DNA of 64,000 bases from Dromaius novaehollandiae (taxonomy: Eukaryota > Chordata > Aves > Casuariiformes > Dromaiidae). The DNA lies in assembly GCF_036370855.1 (NCBI RefSeq), contig NW_026991398.1, positions 3,348,001 to 3,412,000 of the forward strand, in the 5' to 3' direction. The translations under genes were made by a program, and so were the position numbers. Shown piece after piece: positions 11,618 to 22,550 of the stretch; positions within the stretch are counted from its first letter, which is position 1, and every line of letters begins with the position of its first letter. The notes under the pieces are model-generated. The model worked only from the letters and a program-made list of their open reading frames with translations, was not told the origin of the DNA and did no database searches.

Positions 11618-11945
11618 ACTTACCGTGTCAAGGGCTGTGAAGATTTCTCCCAAAGTGAGCTCTCCTCTGTTCTCCCACTCCACACTGCCTTGCACTTCTC
11701 GCTGCCTTCTCTCATCTCATGTCAGCAGCAGCAGGCAGTGCCCGCAGCCCTGCTGCTCTTGGCAGAGGAGCTGCTCCTGCACACAGCTGTGTCTGGGCAG
11801 TGCTGCCAGGTTGCCATGAGCTCCCTCCATCCCAGGAGCCTGGCCCCACTCAGGAGCAGAGGCCCAGCTGAAGACACAAATGTCTCTGTCCCTTGTGCTC
11901 CCTCCTCCTGGGAAATGTTCACCGCAATAAACTAAAATAATCACC
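11618..11945 (-). other. Candidate noncoding exon 1 and GTAAGT donor of OR unit B
   Basis: On minus the sequence AATCTTCACAGCCCTTGACA is followed by CG and then GTAAGT (donor bases at 11,618-11,623, exon end at 11,624). The same exon end and donor occur at 47,441-47,447 in unit D and at 29,474-29,480 in unit C, always about 2 kb upstream of the OR acceptor. OR genes commonly have a short untranslated first exon, so this is the best candidate. The transcription start is not visible and no clear TATA box was found. A 75-codon frame at 11,717-11,944 is nearly identical in unit D but lost in C, so it is not called coding. Confidence 0.55.
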
Positions 11946-11949
11946 GATG

Positions 11950-13305
11950 GTCCCTCTCTAAAGAGTGGAGAGAGACTGATTGCAGCATTGCAGTTTGTCT
12001 CATCAGAGGATGGTTATCTGCAAGAGGTTGAAATGTCCCACTCTGGAAGCCCCTATTCCTATCCCTTCACTAGGCAGGAACCTAAGCTGGGACAAGAAGG
12101 GAGTTCATTTACCCATGGCTGGGGTGTTAATTCAGATGAGTCAGTTTGGGCTTCCCAGGGTGCTTTAGAAGGCCCTGGGCTGGAGTGGGATTTAGATCCC
12201 TCCTGTGAGCTCTACAAAAAACACAGAGGAGGTGGGATTCCCTTTGCCAAAACTGAAGTGAGCACCACATAGGTGTCTGCATGGGAGCTCCTTGTCTAAG
12301 CTCCCACTGTAATCACTGGCGATGGAGGGTGGGAGTCAGCTGGACACACACAAACACCTGGTGACAGCTGAAGAGACAGAGGTGGTCCAAAGCATGTGCC
12401 AGTGTCTGTTTGTTCTGACGGTGCAACTATGACACCTGCATCCTTCTAGAGCATCAGGTGGCGGTCAGGTGGGGAATTGCCTTGGCCATCTGAAATGACC
12501 CTAGATGCCTACTGCAACTAGAGCTCCACTCACTAGCAAGCTGAGGCACAAGCAGATCTGTACAAAGCAAACAGCTAATGCAATTCAGTGCAGACAGTAG
12601 ATTCAGTGACATAAAGATAGGCCATAGGCCATAGGCAGGGCCATGTCGCATGCCTGGGGTGTCCAGCACAACCACGTCTCTAGCAGATTCAGCATGGGAC
12701 CTACAGGAAAGCCATGTCCTTCTGGAGTGGTTGCTGGGAAAGCACCCCAGAGCCTCCCAGGTTTCCTACCAGTGCCCAAACAACTGAATCCTTTGCCTTT
12801 ACGCAAAGTCCATCCCATCTACATCCAACAGTATTGCATAGACGGAAGGCACATCACACCAAGGTCCCCACTGTAGTCCCTGCACTCTCAAACACTTCTA
12901 GTTTTTCTCCATGAACAACTTCTCACACCCTCAGTTGATATGAACAGGGACTGTGCTAGTGATATCCACAGGTTGGCTGGATCACAGGACATCCAGGCCC
13001 AGGGAATGTTTCAGTGGCACTTGTCCTTCCTGGAGATTGGTTCACCTCTGTCACAGGCCCAATGGTGCTGCAGAGTCAGCTCAGGCAGCAATCCCCTCTC
13101 CTGCCATTTCAGCACAGCCCAGCTCTGTTTCTCCCTGGCCTTGGGCACTGCAGGGTTTGCTTTCTTAGCAACCTCCTTTCACTACTACATGGACGCCTGC
13201 TATCTATGCAAGCATATCTCTGCTCCGAAGTGGGGCTATAGCACACATGGTGTCCTTGGCCCTTGGTAACATGTTTCATCATGACCGGTCTGCACTCGGT
13301 GCCAC
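11950..13305 (-). repeat. Upstream block of OR unit B (three-copy)
   Basis: This stretch is paralogous to 47,770-49,115 (direct) and to 27,740-29,090 (inverted). It lies between the candidate first exon and the CR1 element. Many short frames exist but none is kept across all copies. It probably contains the promoter-distal region of the OR; no individual control site could be assigned. Confidence 0.75.
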
Positions 13306-13309
13306 AGCT

Positions 13310-15420
13310 GAGGCTCTGCAGCCCAAATATACACAAATGCATGCAGCCTGGGGCACAGGCGCAGGCAGATGGAGATGAACGAGCCAGAAAAGGATGATGT
13401 TTTCCTGGATATGGAAATTGCAAATAAGGAGGAACTGATCAGGGATGGGATAGTGTCAGCTTTTGCTACGGTGACCATGAAAATGTGGAGTCCCAAATCC
13501 TGGAGGGAGTGAGGAAGGACAGTAGCAGAGTACAGACCCTGTACTTCAGAGGAGCAGACTTCCTGGCCTCTTCAGGGGATTTCTGGGGGATGCCATGGGA
13601 GGCAGCTCTGAAGGGCCCAGGAGCTCCAGAGAGTCAACAGGCCTTTAAGGACAGACCTGCCAAGCACAAGGATGGGCCATCCTGATAATCACTAAAGCTA
13701 GCCAACACCTTGGGGACCAACTTGACTAAACAGGGACCTCACACCTTAACTCCAGGGTACTAGGGCAGCATACAGCAAGGGGAAGAAGGGAGAGGCCAAG
13801 GAGGAATTTAGAAATATTGTCCAGCATCATAGGCATGGTGTTAGAGAAGAAAAAGCTCCTCTACCATTGACACTTGCAGGGGGACGTCAAGGGCATGAAG
13901 ATGAGCTGCTACTGCTTCAGTAAGAATCAAAGAATAAAAAGGAAAATGTGGCCTCACTGCTAGATGGGACAGGGATTCTTGTAGCAGCAGATGCAGATAG
14001 GTCTGAGGAACTCAAGCCCTTGTTAGCTTCTGTTTCCATCAGCAGAGTCTCCCGGGATGTTGTGCCTTGAGTCAGGACTTCAGAGGAGAAAAACAGCCAG
14101 TGGTGGGTGAGGTTAGTGAGGGATTCCTCGTGAGAACTCAAACTACACCAGTCAGTGGGGTTGGATGGGCTGCATAGGAGGATGCTGTGAGAGCTGGCTG
14201 CTGTCACTGCAAGGCCACTCGCTACCATCTTTGCAAGGTTGTGGAGATGGGGCAAAGTCCCAATGACTGCAGAAATCCATCTTCAAAAAAGGCCCCAAGG
14301 GCAACCTGGGGAGCTGCAGGCAATTCAGCCTCACTTTGGTGAGGAGTGAGCCATGGAATGAATCCTCCCAGGTCACATTTCTGGGCACATGAGGGAGACT
14401 CTGCTTGGATGGTCAGAGGGCAGTGATGAATGGGTAGCACTCTTCTTGGAGGACAGAGAGAACTGCAGCACCATTGATGTCTCCAGGAACTTGTCTCATT
14501 TAGCATCTGCACTAGTTACATGCAGGAGGTAACACTCATCATACTTGTGGATGACCCCAAACTGGAGGTGGGGGGGGGGGGCAGCCATATGCTTGAGAGC
14601 TGCCATTCAGAGGGACCTGGACAGGCAGGAGGAATGGGCTGTCAGGAAGCTCAGGAAATTCAACAAGGACAAATGCTAGGTCTTGCACCTGGGATTAACC
14701 AACACCCCACAGTGTTACAGGCTGGAGCCTGAGTGCCTGGGGAGCAGCTCTGTGGAAAAGGACCTGAGGGTCCTGGGCGACAGAGGCAAAACATGAGCCA
14801 GCAGCTTTCCCTGGCAGCAAAGAAGGCCAGAAGCATCGTGGTCTGTCTGACCAGGAGCACAGCCAGGAGCTCAAGAGAAATGATGATCGCCTTCCAGTCA
14901 GTATTCATTAGACCACCTAGAGAATATTGCATCCAGTTTCGGGTTCCCAGAACAAGAGAGAGGCTGATAATTGGGAGCAAATTCGGCTGAGGGTCCTCAC
15001 AGTAGTTGGGGAGCTGGAGCACCTGCTCTGTGAGGAAATGGGGCTTCTTCAACTTGCAGAAGAGATGGCTTTGCAGGGATCTCATAGCAGCCTTCCAATG
15101 GCTACGAGGAGGTCACCTAGAAGATGGAGCCAGGCTCTTCACCAGGGTGCAGTGGGAGGACAAGAAACAATGGGCATAAGTTGAAAGAAGAGACGTTCAT
15201 GCAGGACATAAGGAAAAGCTTTTCCACTATGAGGATGGTCAAGCTTTGGAAGTGGTTGCCCAGAGAGGCTGTGCAGTCTCCTGCCTTGGAGGTTTCCAAG
15301 ACCAGACTGGCTGAAGGTCAGAGCCACCTGGTCTGACCCCAGAGCTGACCCTGCTGTGAGCAAGGAGATTGGGCTAGAGACCTCCTGAGGTCCTCTCCAC
15401 CTCAATCCCCAAGACAGCCC
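13310..15420 (+). mobile_element. CR1 LINE, ORF2 and 3' end, unit B copy
   Basis: Degenerate ORF2 pieces appear in order. There are endonuclease-like NKEEL and LKGPGAPESQ segments (13,400-13,680), then a reverse-transcriptase linker around 14,160-14,340. A long 3' part at 14,520-15,420 has the typical CR1 wording (cttgcacctgggattaacc, gagaggctgtgcagtctcc). Many stops and shifts make it inactive. It is antisense to the OR and occupies the same relative place in units C (26,380-27,700, inverted), D (49,115-50,190) and E (63,520 onward), so it inserted before the duplications. Confidence 0.85.
14570..14581. repeat. Run of 12 G
   Basis: An uninterrupted G12 tract inside the CR1 copy. It may be length-variable or a sequencing soft spot. 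Confidence 0.9.
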
Positions 15421-16020
15421 TGATCAATCCTTTACCTCACTTTTAGTTTCCTGGAGTGTTTTTCTTCCCCCCCTTCTCAGTTTGTCTCCTTTACCATCCT
15501 GATCCCTTCCCCTACAATCAGCCCACTCCTGCTTACTCCTAACTCATTGGTGCTGTATTGGTTTCTTTTTTGTTTGTTTCTTGGTCGTTTATTTTTGTTT
15601 TGACACAGGAGGAGCTAAAGTTCAGAAGGATCTTGAGGAACTCGGGTGATTTGGACAACAGGTACCTCATGAAGATTTACAAGAGAAGTGTCAAGTCCCA
15701 TGCATAGGCAGGAATAAACCTGTCCATGAGGAGAGGTTGAGGGACCTGGGCTTCTTTAGCCCGCTGAAGTGCAGGCAAAGGGCAGTAGAATAGGAGCCTG
15801 TGACTGCTTGAAGGGTGGTTTCAGAAATGATGGAGCTTTTCTTGGTAGTGGGAAACAGCATGAGAAGGGGAAAGAGCCACAAACAGTAGCTTGAGAGATT
15901 CTGACTGGACTTCAGGTAAAAAGAATGTGACTCCTAGGGTAGTGCTGTGGTGCAACAGGTCACCCAGAGGGAGTCTGTGATCAGCCCTTGGCTTTGTGTT
16001 TCAAGGGAAAGCAAGTGAGG
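15421..16020 (+). mobile_element. Second CR1-type 3'-end fragment with T-rich spacer, unit B
   Basis: After a T-rich stretch (15,440-15,600), bases 15,605-16,010 resemble another CR1 subfamily 3' region, with 'ggttgagggacctgggcttc' and 'gaaacagcatgagaagggga'. The same block is at 50,380-50,940. It holds no intact frame. Assignment to CR1 is by wording similarity only. Confidence 0.55.
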
Positions 16021-17600
16021 ACAGGGAGACATCAGGAGAGGTCGGGAGATCCCGGGGTGAGAGCAAGGTGGGGAAGCAGGCCGGGTATCTACAGTCTGCA
16101 AGGAAACAGGCACAGGCGTGGGAAAGCATAGGATGGCCCGAGGTGGAGATGGCTGAGTGCCAGCAGAGCTAGGTCTTTGTCCTCTTGGCTATGGCTGGTG
16201 TCTCTGACACCGAGGCCCATGAGAAGGCACCATTCCTTAAAGCACTGTGGCCTGGCTGCCTCCTTGTCCCTTGGGAGCCCAGGAGGTGCCGTATCATGAT
16301 CCTGCACTCGGCACTGCACACCCCCACCCGCACACTGCCCCCAGGAAGAGCCCTGAGCAATGCATGATGGAAAGGATCACCTTGCCCAGGGGCTGGGTGT
16401 CAGTGCCTGGCTGCTCTGCTTGACAACACACATCCAGGTTGACTTGGCATCACAGCCACCTGCACATTGCCTTTGCCTACCTGCAATCAGGGCCTCCAGC
16501 TTTCTGCTCTAATCAGCCCCTGGGGAGACTTTGTTGGTAATTGTCCTCAGTGGGACCTGTTAACACTCCAAGAAACTTGGGATTTGCTTCTGACTTCAAC
16601 TTCTTGAGAGGTTTCTTCAGTCTCTTCTCAGCATCTGTGGTTCATGGGCTCAGCACCAAATACACCCGAGAGGTCATTAAAATGCAAAAAACCCTAAGGG
16701 GCCATGACTCTCTGCATAATTTTCTTCAGTTCTTGAAGTCTCGTGTGGCTAATTGGGAAGCTTTCAGGAGAGTATTGAAATTAGGCAGATTTCAAAGAGC
16801 ACCTGAAAACAAACGATGTCTGCTTCTTAAGCTTTCTTTATTCTTCAGTTTTCAGAATAAGCGATACCTACATTCTCCAATTCATACTGACCCACTGGGT
16901 CTCCTAATGAAGCCTGGACATACAGGAAAAGCAGTATTTTTGATAAGAGAAATGTACGGACAACCTTCCTCCCCAGCTCCCCAGCCCTGCCAGTTCCCTC
17001 ATCAGCCACTGGGGACTTAGAGCACTCTGGTTAAAATCTAAGCTTTTTCCTCTCAGGTCTGTAGCTCAAGGTTACAGCTCATGTGCCCCAATTCCCACCT
17101 GCCTTCCTTAGCGACTCAGCTGCAAACAGGCACAGAAGGATTTGTCTTAACTGCAAACAAACAAAATAAAATTTGAAAGTGTCATAAGAAGTAAAAGACA
17201 CTCCTCAACTGTATGTCAAGTCCAAGCTGCCTCCAGTGAGCTCCAGTGCCCACAAGACATAACCTTCCTTGAAATGTTTTCAACAGATAGATAGGAAAGG
17301 ATAGACAAGAAGCAGAACAAAGGAGCTGGCTAAAGAGATGCTGAGACTGCTGAAAGACGAGGCAAGCTTCAGGCTCCCAGAAGCTCAGAGCAGCAACTGG
17401 AAAGTTGAGAGGTATCTGAATGATAAAGAGCAAGGGGAGGAGGAATACTGTGAAACTATGGAAAGTGCATATGTCCAGAGAGTCTGATGCAAAGATGATT
17501 TTAGAAATGACCAGTTTAATCAGATCATGTGGAAATATGTGAGAGATCACTAAGATTACGTCCACAGCCTAATAGACAGAGCAGTGGAAACACAAGGTCA
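16021..17600 (+). repeat. Unit-flank element with residual coding look, unit B
   Basis: This segment occurs four times: here, at 51,000-52,860 (direct), and inverted at 25,060-26,340 and 62,190-63,500. A reading frame of 159 codons (16,541-17,020) contains LGFASDF followed later by GLSTKYT. The inverted copies keep LGFASDFDLNILL and GLSTKYTMGLITMQKA (or a close variant) over about 50 codons, and one in-frame 3-base insertion separates two of them. The protein family was not recognised. It may be a decayed gene fragment or part of an unrecognised repeat carried by the duplications. Confidence 0.5.
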
Positions 17601-18988
17601 AGGGCTGATCAATATTTCTTCTCCCAAGTTCATCACCTTTCCTGAAGATTTCCACTCTTTCATCAAAGCAAAACATTGACATTAAAATTAGTCAATCATT
17701 TGAGCTGATGAAAATGGGCTCATATTTTTGAAATGTTGAAAACAATTCTTCACCTTTCCAGGTCAAGCTCAGGTGTCCAGTCACAAGCACCCAGTGGCAC
17801 TTGGAGAGGCCCTGGTGTCTCTGAGGGACCTGGCTGGGCCTGGCAGCTCTTGCAGGGGACCTGCAGGAGACTGGAGCCCCTCGGATCTGCAGATGGAGGC
17901 TGGGCATAGAGGGCCAGGGCACCTGCAACGGCACCATCTGTCCATGACCCTGTGACTGCATGCCACCCCAGCTCTGAAAATCACTTTCCCAGTTCAATAA
18001 GAACACAAAGATGTTTCAAAAGCTGAAAGGTGTAAGAAAATTTTTTTTTTGCTTTAGATAATTTATTTAATTTCTTTCTTCTTTCATTTCTATTGACAGT
18101 TCCTGAAGATACCTTTTATAATAACGCCTACACTATTAAAAATACTATTTTTGTGTCTTGCACAAGTCCAGCATCCCTCAAACCACTCCCTGCCCAGAAT
18201 CTTCCTTGCCATATCTCGCTCTTTGCACACAGTGAGTTGTAGCGTGAGGTGTCACCTGCTCACAGCTGATAGAGGAAAGCAGGCTGACCAGCTTCAATAA
18301 AATGCTTTTGTTATCGATGGCCTAATTTGCACAAATCTCAATGTACCTGTGTTACAGTGACATCTTAAAGGAGTCCCTACACATCTAGCCACTCTCCCTT
18401 TTCATTCTCTGTATGGTCATGAAGTGTGACTCCATTTCAGGTGACAACAGGGATGGGAATTATCTGATCTGATGTTGGACGCCTGCAGTGCAGATGTCTC
18501 TGGGTAATCCAGTTGTCTGGACTGCCCTTTCTAGTCAGTGGAAAGAAAAAAGTTGTCCCACTGAGAGGTCTGGAGATGCTTCTCCTGGTGACCAGCCAAT
18601 GCTCCAGAAAGGTTCTCATGGTTCCTGGGTCACATTTCCTAGCACCACATGGGAACACAGCTACACAGGGCATCTCAGGCAGCAGTGGCCTCTGTATGTA
18701 TCTCTAAAGGCCTGAATGTAAAGTTCCCGTCATTGGGTGAAATCTGTGTCATGAATAGCTCTGTGCAAGAACTGAAACAAATCTTTGTCTTCAGAACTTC
18801 AGACATATCAATTCTAATGCATAATTTCTTTCCTTCTGATTGGCAGCACCATATGTATACACTACAGTAATTACTCTGCATGAATGTAAATATTTATATA
18901 AATGTACAGTTATTCAATGTGATCAATTTCCTACCAACACTCTGAATGGAAAAACCTTGTTCTGAGAAACTACTGTATTCAAATTGAC

Positions 18989-19390
18989 ATGTCTCCTCTC
19001 TCTTTCTCTGCCTCTCTGTCCTCTCTTCCTCTGCCTAGTCTCTCTTTACAGAGGCCTCATGGCCCCTCTGCCCCCCAGGGAAGTCTCCTGTCGGATCCTG
19101 CCAAGCAGATCCTGAATGTGCTGAATCACTCCCAGAATGTCACCCAGACTGCTGTGTCCTCTTCTCCTTCCTACAAGGTCTCGACCAGCTCATCACCTGC
19201 TCCAAGGCAAAGCCCTGTGCACTCCAGCCACCCCTTTGCACAGAGCACACCTGCACCTCCTCGCCACCCCAGCCTGCCTTCCCCAGGAGCCCAGTTTCAT
19301 GAGGACAAGAAGAGAATCACACCACCTCTCATCCCACCAGAGATGATAAACGAGCAGGAGGATGGGGAGAGGCAGGCAAAGGGGACTTGA
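18989..19390 (+). other. Exon-like open frame of unknown identity (Ser/Pro-rich)
   Basis: A long pyrimidine tract ends in TCTCTTTACAG at 19,041-19,051, a strong-looking 3' splice site. The next base opens a 112-codon frame to a TGA at 19,388-19,390. The peptide is rich in Ser, Pro, Gln and His, with phrases such as DPAKQILNVL, SSSPAPRQSPVHSS and EDKKRITPPLIPPEM. It looks like a disordered region of a nuclear or scaffold protein, but no family was recognised. The duplicate at 54,408-54,771 has a one-base insertion that breaks the frame. A captured exon or retrocopy fragment is the likeliest reading, and a live gene is unlikely. Confidence 0.35.
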
Positions 19391-19620
19391 CTGCAGTGCT
19401 GATTGTGAGGTCACTTCCACTGCAGCTGCCTGATTGGCCCTCAGCAGATGTGCTGGCCAGCAGGCATTGTGATGTCACCCAGTGCCTCAGAGAGCCCACC
19501 TAGCAGCAATGACTGCCCTGGGGAGGGGAGGGGGTGACGCAGGTGACAGGGACTCATCTGGGTGCTGATTGTGAGGGCACCTCTGCTGCAGCCACCCCAC
19601 CAGCCCATGGCTGCAGGCAG
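19390..19620 (-). repeat. Degenerate 63-bp minisatellite units
   Basis: Units with 'gattgtgaggtcacttcc' and 'tgattggcc', about three in number, run opposite to the arrays at 3.4 and 57.8 kb. The same trio lies at 54,765-54,985. Confidence 0.6.
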
Positions 19621-21649
19621 GCAGGTACAGCTCATGGCCACCCTGCTCAGGACTCACTCTCTGGGGCAGACCTGCAACCAAGAAGTGTACAGCTCCGCAG
19701 CTCGGTCTCCTCAAACCCCAGCAAGCTGCCCCCGTGGCCCAGAGGCACCGTGGACATTAGCTGGAGGCTTCCTTTGGCAGCTCAACCTTCCCAAAGTAGT
19801 GCATGATGGGTTATTACCAGCCAGAGTGGTATTTTATAGTGTGCTACCAAGAAGGAATCATTCTGCAGGCTCCAATGTACACTTTGACGATGGGTGGGTG
19901 AGATGAACTGTGCAAGGCCTCCTGGGACAGCCTGGGACCAATCGAGAAGAATCTGACCCTCACTTGCTTTTATCCACACCTCACTGCCAAGAGGGCACCT
20001 TTGTCCAAATTAGCCTCAGAGCCACACTTGGGATTTCATCTCACAGGGGGTTCACTTGCAAAGAAGAGTCCCCGAGTGAGCTAAGACCCAGGCTGTGCCC
20101 GAGGTGATTGGGCAGGAGCTTCAGAACCTGCAGGCCTCAACCAGCTCAGTGACACACTGCAAAACATGCTCAGCTGAGTTGGACACCTGATCTGTCAGGT
20201 CAGAAATGACTCCCCTAGAGCAGAGAGGAGCACATGGGAAGGTGAGGAACTTAATTCTGAGGGGCCTTGCAAGTTATCTGCACAAAACAACTTCAACTTT
20301 GCAAGCTGCTTCTCAGCTATGACCCCTGAAGTATTTCCTGCTGACTTGCAGGCAAGTGCTTGAGCATCACAACTCACTGTAGTCACTGCACATCTGGGAG
20401 AAGTGGTTTTAAAGGTCAATTATTTTCTGAGGAAATACTTTGTCTTTGGAAGGTTTCCTTTTTTTGGCCGTTTTAAAATCTAATGACTGTGGCACTGCCG
20501 CTTGAAAGAGCACCTCTGAGTGCTCCACTGTGGCAAGACCATTTCCTTGTTAACTGTGTGGGTGAAAAAAGTCCCACAGGATCTAAACTGCTCTAAGGCC
20601 TCCTGCTAGATGTCAGCCCCTGGATGTCCCATATCAGAGCCCAGGGCAGTGTGCAGGGTGCAGGGTGTAGCAGAGAGCCCTGAAGCAGGGAGGCCTTCAG
20701 CAGGAAGAGCTCAAGATCCTCTCTATAATTCCCTGGATTGGAGGGGGATTAATCGGATAGTTAAGTAAGGGCTAGCTGGGACAAACTACTGCATTATAAG
20801 CAAAGAGTTTCTAAGGTCCTGCCACATGAGAAGAAAAGGGTGTCTGCACCAATTAGCTATACGAGTCGTATCCCCACGTAGTCTTTGCTAATAGGAGAGA
20901 GAGGCAACTGCTATGCCTCCAGCCTAAAAAGGCACCTGTGGTTGGACAGATCCCAGAAGTGTTAACTTTAAGAATCTCCTCCAAGAAAGCCTTTCAGGAA
21001 GGTGACCACTTATACTCCAAATCCTGTAAGCTCCATATTTCTATGTATTTCACAGTCTATATGTCATATTTGGCTGGAGATGCAGCCTGGGCCCTGCGAG
21101 CCAAGTCACCTCCTCCCCTCCAACGGCTCCCCAGCTCCCCAGCCTGGCAGCACTCCCCACGCACACCACTGCTCTCCCCAGACACTTCCTCCCACGCAGA
21201 GCAGCACCAAGACACTGGGGCCACCACTTGTTCCCACCACAGGACACCCCACCACTGTTACACGGTGCACTCCTCACCTCATAGAGAGTTGCCAACCAAA
21301 TGCACCTTCTTATCAGGGACACAAAGAACACACAACCAGACATGGCAGCAGCTAGGGGACCCGCAAAAGCCCCAAAACACACAAACGCCACCTCTCCATC
21401 CCTTCAATTTGCTTATAGATCTCCAAGGGTTTGCAACAAGCACTTCCTCTGAATAGGAAGTCACAGCCCTGGCTCTGGTCAATTCCCACCTCAAGGAATC
21501 AAAGGGCAGAGATATGGCTCAGATCTTGGAGAAATATCTTGCAAGCCCCCTGCAGTTCTAATGAGGCAGATATTCTACAGCACACAGACACTAGAAATCA
21601 GAGATTTCACCATCAATATCCAAGCCATGCTGCAGGCCTATATGATGCT

Positions 21650-21835
21650 GGGACAGGTGTGATCTCAAAGTCAGTTCCCAGCCAGGTGCCAGTTGCTGCC
21701 CTTCCAGCTGCTCTGTCTGCAGTGACCTCACAAGGAACTTCCCAGGCAGGGGCCTGCTGCTGGCCTATCAGGGACTCAGAAGAGATGACCTCATAGCCAT
21801 CTTCACAACCATGTGCCTGTCAATGGCCTCTAACC
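21650..21835 (+). repeat. Short minisatellite block (about 3 units)
   Basis: It contains 'gcagtgacctcacaagg' and 'gctgctggcctatcaggga', and matches 59,600-59,785. It belongs to the 63-bp family. Confidence 0.75.
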
Positions 21836-21844
21836 CTCTGAGAC

Positions 21845-22550
21845 AGCAGCCGCCTTACTATGACTTCCCCCAAAATGCATCAAATACTGACCTCTCAGCT
21901 GCTCTGGTAGAAGTGATCCTTCTGGGCATGGCCAGGGGACTGGAGCCCATGGGCAGTGCCCTGCTGCCCCAGGGCGGGGCAGGGCAGGGCAGAGCCCTCC
22001 GGCCACTGGGGCCCCAGCCCCCTGCCTGCAGCAGGGCTGAGGAGCCCCGGGGCCCCGGGGCAGCCAGGGCTAGAGCAGCTCTGGGCCTGCCGGTGCTGGG
22101 CAGCAGAGGTGTGGGGCCAGGAGGGGGTGGGGGAGATGGCCCTGCTGGGCTGCCCCCAGCATGGCCCCCCACGGCTCAGAGAAACAGGCTTGGGGTCAGC
22201 AGGGACTTGTGGGGTGGCCATGGCACCCCCACCTGTTCCCCAGCTGCTCCCCCAAACAGGCTGTCTTTTGGGTGCAGAAGTTTGACCCCATTTGCAGGAG
22301 GACAGGGGCTGTGGCCATGAGAGGAAAATAGCTCTGAGCCCAAAACATGCTCTGCCATTTTATAAGGGTAAAAGGATGCAGAGGGAAGGAACAGAGTTTC
22401 TCCCACAAGAGCAGACACCTTGGATTTATTACAAGGTGAAGGATCCATTTCCAACATGGGCATTTCCAGCAGGCTCTAGAGAGCCCCATGGGAGCTGCAG
22501 GACACCCCAGCCTCCAGGACACAGGACCCCTTTCCTGCCAGAGCCAGATG
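21845..22550. other. Segment present only in the left spacer copy
   Basis: The matching sequence on the right goes directly from the minisatellite at about 59,790 to the 'cactcccaggaaa' block, which is at 22,564 here. About 700 bases are therefore extra on this side, including a GC-rich stretch at 21,950-22,170. No coding function was recognised. Confidence 0.6.

Noticed and set aside
11717-11944. 75-codon frame nearly identical at 47,540-47,767
   Set aside because: Identity is explained by recent duplication. The unit C copy is broken, and the position fits the untranslated first exon.
21002-21391. Frames on both strands conserved with 56,429-57,028
   Set aside because: Both strands stay open equally in Pro/Ser-rich or Gly/Ala-rich sequence, which is expected from base composition. 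No start or splice context supports either.
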